Assembly (NCBI GenBank): GCA_046593925.1
Contig: JBKJQN010000021.1
Location: 1-45,045, forward strand
Source: JAYVYM01 sp046593925
Lineage (GTDB): Bacteria; Actinomycetota; Actinomycetes; Mycobacteriales; SCTD01
Direction of reading: 5' to 3'
DNA: 45,045 bases
Under the pieces are notes generated by a model, which was not told the DNA's origin, did no database searches, and was given only the letters and a program-made list of their open reading frames with translations. Shown here piece after piece: positions 37,448-44,965 of the stretch. The position numbers and the translations under genes are program-made. How positions within the stretch are numbered: the stretch's first letter is position 1; every line of letters starts with the position of its first letter.

Positions 37448-38520
37448 GCGGGCTTGATCAGGCCGACGCAGGTGTACGCGAGGTCCTCGCGCACCACCAC
37501 GGGCACGCCGCGTTGCGCCGCGAGCACCCGGACGTGCTCGAGGTCGGACTCGCGGTCGGGGCGCACCAGCACCTGCCAGGGGACCCGGCGCAGCAGCACC
37601 CGGGTGGTCTCGCCGACACCCGGCTTGACCAGGTTGATGTCGTTGATCCCGTAGTCGGCGGCGACCTTCTCGACAGCGGCCCAGCCCGCCCAGGTCGGTC
37701 TGCGGTCCGTGGCCCGGTGCGCGGCGCGCTCGGCGGCGACGGCGGGCACCACCTCGGCGAACCGGCGGCACACGGCGTCCAGGAACACCGCGGACACGTC
37801 GGCAGAGGTGAGTTCGGCGTAGAACTTGGCGCCGTGGAACATCCCCGGACCGATCAGGTCGTCACGCAGGACGGTCCGGGAGACCAGCCCCGACACGGTT
37901 GAGTTGAGGCAGGCCGACGGGATCAGGAAGTCGTCGCGGGTGCCGAACAGGTCCGTGCACGAGCCCGGGTCGGCGAGCACGGCCAGCCGCGGGTCGACGC
38001 CGGGGAAGGCCCGGACGGCCACGGCAAGCTCCCGGGCGATCGCGCCCTTGCCGGTCCAGCCGTCGACGAAACGGACCGCCTCGGCGGGGTGCCGCTCGAG
38101 CACGTACCGGACGGCGACCTCGTCGATGCCCCGGCCGCGGACGATCGAGATGGCGTAGTGCGGGACGTCCAGGCCGTGCACCTGGGCCAGCCAGCGGCGC
38201 AGCAGGATGCCGACCGGCGTGCCGGCCCGGGCCAGCGACACCAGCACGGGGTCGACGTCGTGCGCGCGGGCCTCGTCGAGCAGCAGGTCGCCGACCAGCC
38301 CGACGGCGTACGCGAGCCGCACCGCGGTCTCGTCGAGCGCCCGGTGGAACAGGGCGGTGTACGCCGCGTCGGGCTGGTACTCCACCGGCAGCATCTCCGC
38401 GTAGTGCCGGCCGCCCTGGATCAGCTCCTCGCGGTCCTCGGTGCCGACCTCCAGCGCGACGTGCGACAGGTCGGTGAGCAGCCAGCGGCACTCCACCGGG
38501 TCGTACGTGGAGAAGCTCAC
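37444..38520 (-). CDS. StiP-type phosphoribosyltransferase with PELOTA-like C-terminus
   Basis: A 358-residue protein of the family annotated as StiP (also called cysteine protease StiP). The N-terminal half has VLVSLARAGTPVGILLRRWL and the PRPP-loop-like VRFVDGWTGKGAI, typical of a type I phosphoribosyltransferase fold. SACLNSTVSGLVSRTVL holds the cysteine behind the protease label. The C-terminus (DYGINDINLVKPGVGETTRV; RGVPVVVREDLAYTCVGLIK) fits the PELOTA-type RNA-binding domain described for Ter operons. I favour a transferase over a protease. GTG 38520 overlaps the preceding gene's stop by 4 nt. Confidence 0.82.
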   Translation of the reverse strand: MSFSTYDPVECRWLLTDLSHVALEVGTEDREELIQGGRHYAEMLPVEYQPDAAYTALFHRALDETAVRLAYAVGLVGDLLLDEARAHDVDPVLVSLARAGTPVGILLRRWLAQVHGLDVPHYAISIVRGRGIDEVAVRYVLERHPAEAVRFVDGWTGKGAIARELAVAVRAFPGVDPRLAVLADPGSCTDLFGTRDDFLIPSACLNSTVSGLVSRTVLRDDLIGPGMFHGAKFYAELTSADVSAVFLDAVCRRFAEVVPAVAAERAAHRATDRRPTWAGWAAVEKVAADYGINDINLVKPGVGETTRVLLRRVPWQVLVRPDRESDLEHVRVLAAQRGVPVVVREDLAYTCVGLIKPA

Positions 38521-39719
38521 ACGCCCACCAGCAGGACGGAGCCGGTCGCCCACGGCGTGAGCGCGTCGGCGAGCGGCCGCCCGGCCTGCAGCGGCGTGTC
38601 GACGACGACGACGACATCGGTGTAGGGGGAGTCCGGCAGTCCGTGCAGCCGCGAGGTGCGGCCGGGATCGTCAGGCGCGGGGAACTGCAGCGCGCGGCGT
38701 ACCGCGTAGCCAGGCAGGTCGGCAGGCAGCACCGGGCTGCGGGTCGTGGACTGGTAGGACACCTCGCCGGGCAGCAGCCCCGCGAGCCGCAGCGGGAGCC
38801 ACATCAGCTCCTCGGTCCCCAGCACCAGCACCGGGCCGCCGCTCAGCCGCCCGGCGATCCGCTGGGCGAGAGCCGCCAGCGGCGCCTCGTACCTGCCGAG
38901 GTCGGTTCCGGTGCGCCCACCGGTCGGCACGCCGGTCGGCCAGCCGCTGTCGAGCAGCTCGACCCGGCCACCGCCGGTCGGCGCCGGCGCAGCGGGCACC
39001 CGGGCGAGTGCGGCCCGCAGCTCGGCTGCCCGGTCCATGACGTCCGCGGGCAGGGTCAGCGAGCCGGACAGCAGCGCGACGACGTCGACCTGCACGGCGA
39101 GCCGCCCAGCGCGGGCGACAAAAGCCTCGCGGACGTCGGGCGTACGCAGGTCGAGCAGGGTCGCCACGACATAGCGCCGGTGCGGCCACCGGGCGTGCAG
39201 GGCCGCGACGGTGTTCAGGGCGGTGGTACCGGTCGTGAGCTCGTCGTCGACCAGGACCACGGTCCGGTTGGGATCGGCGAGCACAGCCGGGTCGCGCAGC
39301 TGCAGCGCGTGGGCGACCGCGTGCGAGTGCTCCTCGTCGAAGCCGAGCAGCGTGGGCACACCGGGGTCGGGTCGGCGGGTGGTGTGCGCGTAGTGGCCGC
39401 CGGCCGCGAGCGCCTCCGCGACGGCGTGGCCGAGGCCGGTGGCGGTCTCGCAGTAACCGAGCACCAGCGGGTCTGTCACCTCGCCGACCAGGGCGGCAAG
39501 GCGCCCGGCGGCCGCCAGCGAGACGGCGGGCCGCACCGGCAGGTGCTTGCCGAGCACCCGACTGACGACCAGCTGCGCGCGCTTGGGGTTGTCGCGCAGC
39601 GCGAGTCCGACCAGGGCGTCGAGCCCGAGCGCGTACGGGTCGGCGTCGACCCGCCAGCGGAGCCCGAGCCCCTGCTCGACAACATGGCGTAGGGAGCGGG
39701 TGCCCGGCGCAGCCGTCAC
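38517..39719 (-). CDS. Phosphoribosyltransferase with TRSP domain
   Basis: A 400-residue protein. The N-terminal domain is an orotate-PRTase-like phosphoribosyltransferase with the PRPP motif RTVVLVDDELTTGTTALNTV. The C-terminal TRSP domain contains its namesake tetrapeptide (VSYQSTTRSPVLP). The two domains occur together in the predicted nucleoside-like biosynthetic module of Ter systems. The likely reaction is transfer of a phosphoribosyl group to an unknown base or precursor. GTG 39719 overlaps the stop of the CitE-like gene by 4 nt, and its own stop overlaps the StiP-type gene by 4 nt. Confidence 0.85.
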   Translation of the reverse strand: MTAAPGTRSLRHVVEQGLGLRWRVDADPYALGLDALVGLALRDNPKRAQLVVSRVLGKHLPVRPAVSLAAAGRLAALVGEVTDPLVLGYCETATGLGHAVAEALAAGGHYAHTTRRPDPGVPTLLGFDEEHSHAVAHALQLRDPAVLADPNRTVVLVDDELTTGTTALNTVAALHARWPHRRYVVATLLDLRTPDVREAFVARAGRLAVQVDVVALLSGSLTLPADVMDRAAELRAALARVPAAPAPTGGGRVELLDSGWPTGVPTGGRTGTDLGRYEAPLAALAQRIAGRLSGGPVLVLGTEELMWLPLRLAGLLPGEVSYQSTTRSPVLPADLPGYAVRRALQFPAPDDPGRTSRLHGLPDSPYTDVVVVVDTPLQAGRPLADALTPWATGSVLLVGV

Positions 39720-40933
39720 GGGCCCCAGGCCGCTTGCGCCTCGGCGGGCTGCTCGGCCCCCGTCGCGTACGCCGCCTGCGCGGCCCGCCAGCCGGCGTCG
39801 AGCAGGGCCACGACGCCGTCGGGCTCGGCGAGTACGCCGAACACGGCAGCGCGCGCTGTGACCTGCTCGGCCCACAGGGCGTGCGGGCCGAGCTCGTTCA
39901 TCTTGCCACCGGACGGCGAGCGCACGACGCCGCCTGAGCCGCGGCCGGCCAGGACGACGAGGGCGTCGTCGTACTCCTCGCGGGTGACCGCGTGCATCGC
40001 GTTCACGACCGAGACGTGCGTGGGGTGGATGACGGTCTTGCCGGCGAAGCCGTTGGCGCGGTCCAGCGACACCTCTCGGAGCAGCTCGTCGACGTCGGCA
40101 CGGACCAGCTGGGTGTGCAGCCGCAGGCTGCGGGTGTTCTCGAACGGCGTACGCCGCAGCTGGCTCTTGAACAGCCGGTCGTTGCCGGAGAAGTGCTCCC
40201 ACACCGGTCCACTGACGACGTAGTCGCCGCGCCGGGCGAAAGTGTTGATGACGTCGGCGAGCATGTCGCGGACGACTGCGACATCCCAGATGGTGGTGTC
40301 GCGGTCGCGTCGCAAGCCGAACAACCCGCACAGGTCGGTGCCGCCGACCCGTACGGCCAGCACCTGCTCACGGTGCCGGTCGAGCAGTGCCCGGACGGCC
40401 TGCAGGTGCCCCCCGCGGGTTTCGCGCCAGGCGAGGTCCTCGTGCTCCAGCACCGGCATCGCGAGCAGCCGGGAGCCGGCGACAGCACTGGCCTGCTCGA
40501 CCGCCTGCAGCCAGGCCTCGCCCTCGGGCCCGGGCCGGAACTTGGGCAGAACGAAGCCGGTGAGCCGGTGCGCGGCGTCACCGGCCTGCCTGGCGACCTC
40601 GACGGTCTGCTCGGGCGTACGCACCCGGACAAACAGCATCGGCAGGCGATCCCGGTCGGTCAGCGCCCGAAGCGAGCGGACCACGTTGGCCTGCGCCCAG
40701 CCGACCGCGTCGTGCGCGATCGAGTCCTCCAGGCACCACACGTGGCTGGTCGTCCCGACCCCGGCGGCACGCCGGCTGTCGTCGCCGAGCCGGGACCTGG
40801 TGCCGGGGCTGTAGAAGGTCGCGCCGAGCCCCAGTGCCAGCTGCACCCGGTCGGCGTCGGGCCGCAGCGGCTGCGGTGGCACGGCGAACAGAGCCTCGCG
40901 CTGGGGCTCACTCAAGAAGTCGAAGTGTCGCAA
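39716..40933 (-). CDS. CitE/HpcH-like TIM-barrel C-C bond lyase of the Ter operon
   Basis: A 405-residue protein. TTG 40933 is chosen because GGGGAG lies 5 nt upstream and the family starts close by (LRHFDFLSEPQREALFAVPP). The HpcH/HpaI-type barrel is shown by GLGATFYSPGTRSRL, WCLEDSIAHDAVG (acidic metal ligands), MLFVRVRTPEQ, PVLEHEDLAWRE and NGFAGKTVIHPTHVSVVNA. CitE-like lyases cut or form C-C bonds on CoA or oxo-acid substrates. The Ter-associated branch has an unknown substrate and is predicted to act in the same pathway as the two phosphoribosyltransferases. It lies 28 nt after a terD gene. Confidence 0.85.
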   Translation of the reverse strand: MRHFDFLSEPQREALFAVPPQPLRPDADRVQLALGLGATFYSPGTRSRLGDDSRRAAGVGTTSHVWCLEDSIAHDAVGWAQANVVRSLRALTDRDRLPMLFVRVRTPEQTVEVARQAGDAAHRLTGFVLPKFRPGPEGEAWLQAVEQASAVAGSRLLAMPVLEHEDLAWRETRGGHLQAVRALLDRHREQVLAVRVGGTDLCGLFGLRRDRDTTIWDVAVVRDMLADVINTFARRGDYVVSGPVWEHFSGNDRLFKSQLRRTPFENTRSLRLHTQLVRADVDELLREVSLDRANGFAGKTVIHPTHVSVVNAMHAVTREEYDDALVVLAGRGSGGVVRSPSGGKMNELGPHALWAEQVTARAAVFGVLAEPDGVVALLDAGWRAAQAAYATGAEQPAEAQAAWGP

Positions 40934-40961
40934 CGTCGCTCCCCTTGGCTGTGTTGAAGCG

Positions 40962-41630
40962 CTACTTGCGCCCCGGGGACCAGTCCATCCCCCAGCCGTA
41001 CGCGCGGTCCAGGGCGTCCTGTGCACCCTTGATGTACTTGACCTCACGCCCGACCCGCAGGGTCCCGGCCTCGTTCTCCAGCAGTGCGATAGCGCACATC
41101 CGGCTGCCGGAAGCCTCGTCGAGCTCGACCCTGATCTCCGGGCCGCCCACCGGGTACAGCGTCACGACGCCGTCTGCCTTGTCCCAGGCCGGCACACCGT
41201 CGTAGATGAACGCGAACACGAGCACCCGCTTGATCTCGCCGAGCCGGTCCAGGTTGATCGTCATCTCCTCGCCGCCGCCGCCGGTGCGGTCGTCCCCGCT
41301 GAGCAGGACGTACGGCGGCTTGTCGATCGCACCGAACGAGTTGCCGAGGGCCTGCACGACGCCCTTCTTGCCGTCGGCGAGCTCGTACAGCGCACCGAGG
41401 TCGAGGTCGATGCCCTTGTCGCCGCCGGTGAGCTTCTTCAGGAAGCCGCCACCGCCGCCGCCCTCGGGGCGGGCGTTCCACTCAAGGCGCACCCGCAGGC
41501 GACCGCTGGCCCCCGCGCCCTTGGTCAGCGAGACCGACGGGGCGGACTTGGTGAGCGTCACCTTGCTCAGCGACACCCCACTGTGACCGGTCGGTGCGGG
41601 CGTGCTGGGGCGCTTGACGTAGTCGACCAT
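40962..41630 (-). CDS. TerD family stress protein (longer paralogue)
   Basis: A 222-residue protein. ATG 41630 follows AAAGG. A basic, Ser/Thr-rich leader (GVSLSKVTLTKSAPSVSLTK) precedes the TerD beta-sandwich. The calcium region is altered compared with the canonical form: GIDLDLGALYELADG and LSGDDRTGGGGEEMTINL. A Gly run (PEGGGGGGFLKKLTGG) splits the first half. TerD-like proteins bind calcium and act in tellurite, phage and envelope stress in other bacteria. It is the second gene of the operon, 64 nt after the canonical terD. Confidence 0.88.
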   Translation of the reverse strand: MVDYVKRPSTPAPTGHSGVSLSKVTLTKSAPSVSLTKGAGASGRLRVRLEWNARPEGGGGGGFLKKLTGGDKGIDLDLGALYELADGKKGVVQALGNSFGAIDKPPYVLLSGDDRTGGGGEEMTINLDRLGEIKRVLVFAFIYDGVPAWDKADGVVTLYPVGGPEIRVELDEASGSRMCAIALLENEAGTLRVGREVKYIKGAQDALDRAYGWGMDWSPGRK

Positions 41631-41694
41631 GAGAGGCCTTTCAGAAAGGGGGCGTCGTGCAGGTAGACGCGCGACGGTCGCCGGGCGTGCCGGA

Positions 41695-42273
41695 TCAGCC
41701 GACGTTGACGCCGTAGTCGGTGGCGATGCCACGCAGGCCGGTGGCGTAGCCCTGCCCGACGGCCCGGAACTTCCAGTCGGCGCCGTTGCGGTAGATCTCC
41801 CCGAAGACCATGGCGGTCTCGGTGGAGGCGTCCTCCGACAGGTCGTAGCGGGCGATCTCGGCCCCCCCGGCCTGGTTGACCACCCGGATGAAGGCGTTGC
41901 TCACCTGCCCGAACGACTGGTGCCGGCCCTCCGCGTCGTAGATCGACACCGGGAAGACGATCTTGTCGACCTCGACGGGCACCAGCGACAGGTTGACCTT
42001 GAGCTGTTCGTCGTCGCCCTCTCCCTCGCCGGTCAGGTTGTCGCCGGTGTGCTCGACCGAGCCGTCCGGGCTCTTGAGGTTGTTGAAGAACACGAAGTGC
42101 GCGTCGGAAACGACCCGGCCCGCGCTGGTGCACAGGATGGCGGAGGCGTCGAGGTCGAAGTCGCTGCCGGTCGTGCTGCGGGCGTCCCAGCCCAGCCCGA
42201 CGACGACCGCCGTGAGTCCCGGCGCCTCCTTGCTCAGCGACACGTTGCCGCCCTTGCTCAGCGAGACACCCAT
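41695..42273 (-). CDS. terD: TerD family calcium-binding stress protein
   Basis: A 192-residue canonical TerD. It starts MGVSLSKGGNVSLSKEAPGL and keeps both calcium-binding segments: GSDFDLDASAIL (D38, D40, D42) and GDNLTGEGEGDDEQLKVNL. The rest (YDAEGRHQSFGQVSNAFIRV; ARYDLSEDASTETAMVFGEI) is full length. AAGGAGA lies 7 nt before ATG 42273. This is the first gene of the six-gene reverse operon that ends at the HAD phosphatase. TTGACT about 50 nt upstream may be part of its promoter, but no -10 is clear. Confidence 0.95.
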   Translation of the reverse strand: MGVSLSKGGNVSLSKEAPGLTAVVVGLGWDARSTTGSDFDLDASAILCTSAGRVVSDAHFVFFNNLKSPDGSVEHTGDNLTGEGEGDDEQLKVNLSLVPVEVDKIVFPVSIYDAEGRHQSFGQVSNAFIRVVNQAGGAEIARYDLSEDASTETAMVFGEIYRNGADWKFRAVGQGYATGLRGIATDYGVNVG

Positions 42274-42710
42274 GAAGTTCTCCTTGGTCGGTCGCAGCCG
42301 GTGCTGTCCTACCCAGTCAAGCCGACGATCCGACCGGGGGGAAGGACGGACGCGAGGATGGCCAGCCACAGCAAGTGACAGCTGCGTGGCCAGACACGTC
42401 GACCTGGACCGGCGCACCACGGCCGTCCCGTCCACCAAGCACGGCCAGTCGCCGACGCAGCCGGGCGCGCTGCTGCGGAGACTGGACCCGGGCGAGCTTC
42501 GGGCCGTCAGCATCAGGCACACCTCCGCCCTTCCGCTCGGTCGGCCCTGGCAGCCCTGAGCGACACCTGACGACAGGATGAGCGGCCTTCCCGTAACGCG
42601 CCGGTAAAGGGCTCCCTGGCCGCAGGATGTCGACCGGCGCGGCTCGCCGTGCGGACCCACCGGTGCGCGCCGACCTAGCCAGCGAGCCAACATTTCCGGA
42701 GAGGCGAGCG
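42274..42710. other. terD-uppP divergent intergenic region
   Basis: This 437-nt stretch holds the promoters of terD (minus) and uppP (plus) and no recognised gene. A plus frame from GTG 42386 to TGA 42559 (57 residues, ending LRRLDPGELRAVSIRHTSAL then PLGRPWQP) has G/C in most third positions and could be a gene remnant. An imperfect inverted repeat with TGGCCA at each end spans about 42358-42394. Nothing else stands out. Confidence 0.3.
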
Positions 42711-43634
42711 ATGCTCAGCTACCTGCAGGCCGTCGTGATCGGCTTGACCCAAGGCACCACCGAGCTGTTCCCGATTTCGAGCCTGGGCCACTCGGTGCTC
42801 CTGCCCGCGCTGATCGGCGGGAGTTGGGAGCCGCTCGTGCGCCAGTCCGCGACCCAGGACAGCGGCTCGTCGTTCTACCTGTCCTTTATCGTGGCGCTGC
42901 ACGTCGCGACCGCCTTGGCCCTGCTGCTGTTCTTTCGGCAGGAGTGGGTACGCATCATCCGCGGCTTCATCAGAAGCCTGCCGGCGAGCGTCCGGGCGCG
43001 GCGGGTGGTCGCCGAGGACGACGACAGTCGGCTGGCCTGGTTGATCGTCATCGCCACGATCCCGGTCGGGATCACCGGCCTGCTGCTCGAGCACACCTTC
43101 CGCACCCTGTTCGCCAAGCCGGTCGCTGCGGCGGCGTTCCTGACCGTGAACGGGGTCGTACTGCTGATCGGGGAGCGGCTGCGACGGGGCTCGGAGATGG
43201 CGCTGGCAGGCCGACAGGAGCCGACCGCCGCGGCCGAGCGGGGCACCCGGCCGGTGCTGTCGCTGAGCTACCGCGAGGCGTTGGGCGTCGGCACCTTCCA
43301 GGTCGCCGCGCTGTTCGCGGGCATCAGTCGGTCCGGCGTGGCCATCGTCGGTGGCCTGGCCCGCGGCCTGTCGCATGAGGACGCCGCCAAGTTCTCCTTC
43401 CTGCTGGCCACCCCGGTGATCTTCGCTGCGGGGTTACTGAAGTTGCCCGGGCTCGCGGGCCCCGCTGCGGCCAACATCCACGGCCAGGTCCTGGTCGGGG
43501 CGGCCGTCGCCTTCGCCGCCGCCTACGTGTCGGTCCGCTTCCTGGTCCGGTACTTCGAGACCCGCACCCTCACCCCCTTCGCGATCTACAGCCTCGTCGC
43601 CGGCATCGCCTGCCTGATCCGCTTCACCGTGTGA
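42711..43634 (+). CDS. uppP: Undecaprenyl-diphosphatase UppP (BacA)
   Basis: A 307-residue membrane enzyme that recycles the cell-wall lipid carrier (undecaprenyl diphosphate to monophosphate) and gives bacitracin resistance. Motif 1 reads IGLTQGTTELFPISSLGHSV, where Gln replaces the more common first Glu; motif 2 reads FAGISRSGVAIVGGLARGL, where Ala replaces the usual Pro of PGxSRSG. The catalytic Ser/Arg of SRSG and the His of LGH remain. ATG 42711 follows GGAGAGG. The two substitutions are unusual enough that this may be a divergent second copy rather than the main enzyme. Confidence 0.9.
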   Translation: MLSYLQAVVIGLTQGTTELFPISSLGHSVLLPALIGGSWEPLVRQSATQDSGSSFYLSFIVALHVATALALLLFFRQEWVRIIRGFIRSLPASVRARRVVAEDDDSRLAWLIVIATIPVGITGLLLEHTFRTLFAKPVAAAAFLTVNGVVLLIGERLRRGSEMALAGRQEPTAAAERGTRPVLSLSYREALGVGTFQVAALFAGISRSGVAIVGGLARGLSHEDAAKFSFLLATPVIFAAGLLKLPGLAGPAAANIHGQVLVGAAVAFAAAYVSVRFLVRYFETRTLTPFAIYSLVAGIACLIRFTV

Positions 43635-43713
43635 GCGAACTGGCATCTGCTGATCCCGATACTTACTGGCCGTGGATGCCGAGAACACTCACCGACCCGG
43701 AACAGGGGCGAGC

Positions 43714-43748
43714 GCGGCTCGTGGAGTCGCAGCACCACGACTAGCCGC
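43714..43748. terminator. Hairpin terminator between uppP and the tRNA genes
   Basis: GCGGCT-CGTGG pairs with CCACG-act-AGCCGC around a 10-nt loop: 11 pairs with a 3-nt bulge. It lies 79 nt after the uppP stop and 64 nt beyond the 3' end of tRNA-Phe on the opposite strand, so it may serve both. Confidence 0.6.
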
Positions 43749-43812
43749 CGGTGGGGCGCTGAGCAGGTGGTGCAGCGGACCCTGCGGCCTGCGAGAAGAG
43801 GAGGGGGGAGGG

Positions 43813-43885
43813 TGGTCAGGGACGGGATCGAACCGCCGACCCTGCGATTTTCAGTCGCATGCTCTACCAGCTGAGCTACCTGACC
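43813..43885 (-). tRNA. tRNA-Phe (anticodon GAA)
   Basis: A 73-nt cloverleaf on the minus strand. Acceptor GGTCAGG pairs with CCTGACC, discriminator A; D arm GCTCAGCTGGTAGAGC; anticodon stem TGCGA/TCGCA around CTGAAAA, giving GAA; T arm with GTTCGATC. CCA is not encoded. It is the last of three tRNA genes, 24 nt after tRNA-Asp. Confidence 0.97.
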
Positions 43886-43909
43886 GCGTCGTGCCTGCCT
43901 GCCGTGCTG

Positions 43910-43983
43910 CGACCCCGACGGGACTCGAACCCGCGACCTCCGCCGTGACAGGGCGGCGCGCTAACCAACTGCGCTACGGGGCC
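43910..43983 (-). tRNA. tRNA-Asp (anticodon GTC)
   Basis: A 74-nt cloverleaf on the minus strand. Acceptor GGCCCCG pairs with CGGGGTC (one G-U), discriminator G; D arm GCGCAGTTGGTTAGCGC; anticodon stem CCGCC/GGCGG around CTGTCAC, giving GTC; T arm GCGGGTTCGAGTCCCGT. It is the middle gene of the cluster. Confidence 0.97.
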
Positions 43984-44019
43984 TGGGTGGTACCAGACCA
44001 GTGCCTGAATTCGTGATCG

Positions 44020-44092
44020 TGCCCCCAACGGGATTCGAACCCGCGTAGCCACCTTGAAAGGGTGGAGTCCTGGGCCGCTGGACGATGAGGAC
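44020..44092 (-). tRNA. tRNA-Glu (anticodon TTC)
   Basis: A 73-nt cloverleaf on the minus strand. Acceptor GTCCTCA pairs with TGGGGGC using two G-U pairs, discriminator A; anticodon stem CCACC/GGTGG around CTTTCAA, giving TTC; T arm GCGGGTTCGAATCCCGT. It is first in the Glu-Asp-Phe cluster, an order common in actinomycetes. A decayed arsC lies upstream of it. Confidence 0.95.
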
Positions 44093-44269
44093 TGCGCCCC
44101 CTGGCTGGCGGCGGGGCCCATGCCGACTGGCCGTCGGGGACCGTCGCAGCATAGCGGACGTCACGCGGCAGGTACTGCCCTCATGGACGGCCGCCGAACG
44201 ATGACCTGGTTGTTGTCGTCCGCGCGCCAACCCCGCTCGGACGTCGCTGCGCACCGGCCAGCAGCCCCT

Positions 44270-44520
44270 GAGGGAGCCCCCGAGGTCGACGAGCAGGACG
44301 CGTACCCGACTGTCAACGTCGTCGCCGATCGCCCGGAAGGTGTCGATGTCCTGGCCCTTAGGGTCCTGGACCTGCCAGTCCTCGTACCGCTTCCCGGGGA
44401 AGACGGGGCCGGTCTGCCCGCAGCCCAGTGACCACGCCGTCGCTGTCCTCGACCGAGTCGCGGGTGAGTGGCGACGGTCGGTGGCCGGCGGTGCTGAGGC
44501 CAGCCGGTCCCTCGACGGCT
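44270..44520 (-). pseudogene. arsC: Decayed arsenate reductase (ArsC), C-terminal two thirds
   Basis: On the minus strand, AVEGPAGLSTAGHRPSPLTR then DSVEDSDGVVT, followed after a frame change by GCGQTGPVFPGKRYEDWQVQ and DPKGQDIDTFRAIGDDVDSR, matches the end of actinobacterial low-molecular-weight-phosphatase-type ArsC. The usual junction is VVTMGCGDxCPVFPGKRYEDW. Here ACTGGGCTGC fits ACT-ATG-GGC-TGC with the AT of the Met codon lost, a 2-nt deletion. The second cysteine of GCGDxC is Gly. The N-terminal CX5R phosphatase loop is absent, and the normal stop after the last helix is gone. It cannot make active enzyme. Homology stops near an inverted repeat at 44530-44569. Confidence 0.75.
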
Positions 44521-44529
44521 CCTACTCCG

Positions 44530-44569
44530 ACATCGTGTGCTTGCTCAAGCAACCGAGCACACAATGTCA
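44530..44569. repeat. Inverted repeat at the arsC remnant breakpoint
   Basis: GACATCGTGTGCT (44530-44542) and AGCACACAATGTC (44557-44569) are complementary at 12 of 13 positions around a 14-nt loop. CTTG-CT-CAAG lies at the left arm/loop junction. Two readings fit: an operator (for example of an ArsR-type repressor) or the trace of a mobile element. Confidence 0.7.
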
Positions 44570-44965
44570 GCCTCCGCGAGCCTCGCTGAGCGTGCGGGAG
44601 GCCAGGTGCGACCGGGTTCGTGTGTCCCGCGCGCGGCGCCAGCACACAAACTCCCCCGCGGCCCTGTCCTCGCGGCGGCGCACCGCAGGTCGCCCACCGC
44701 ACGGACCCGCAAAGAGCATGACAGCGCGGTCTAAACCGGACGAAGCAGTTATCAGACAGCATCTCGGCTGCGACACCAGCCATCACGACCGGCACGACAG
44801 CCATCAGACCAGCCGGCTGCGCGACGTCCGCTACCCCAACGTCGACGGCTGGACCGACGGGCCGAGCCGATGAGCGCGGTTCCACAGCCCGGCCGGCCGG
44901 CGACGGCGTGAGCTCGGTGGGGCCCAGCCGTCCGGGACCGCGCATGACGCCTGTGCGAAGGACAG

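Noticed and set aside
43813..44092. tRNA cluster as the attachment site of an integrated element
   Set aside because: No integrase gene and no duplicated tRNA 3' end is visible within the window; only the arsC remnant hints at past insertion.
44054..44431. Plus-strand open frame over the arsC remnant
   Set aside because: It begins inside tRNA-Glu, and the region's only recognisable protein similarity is on the minus strand.
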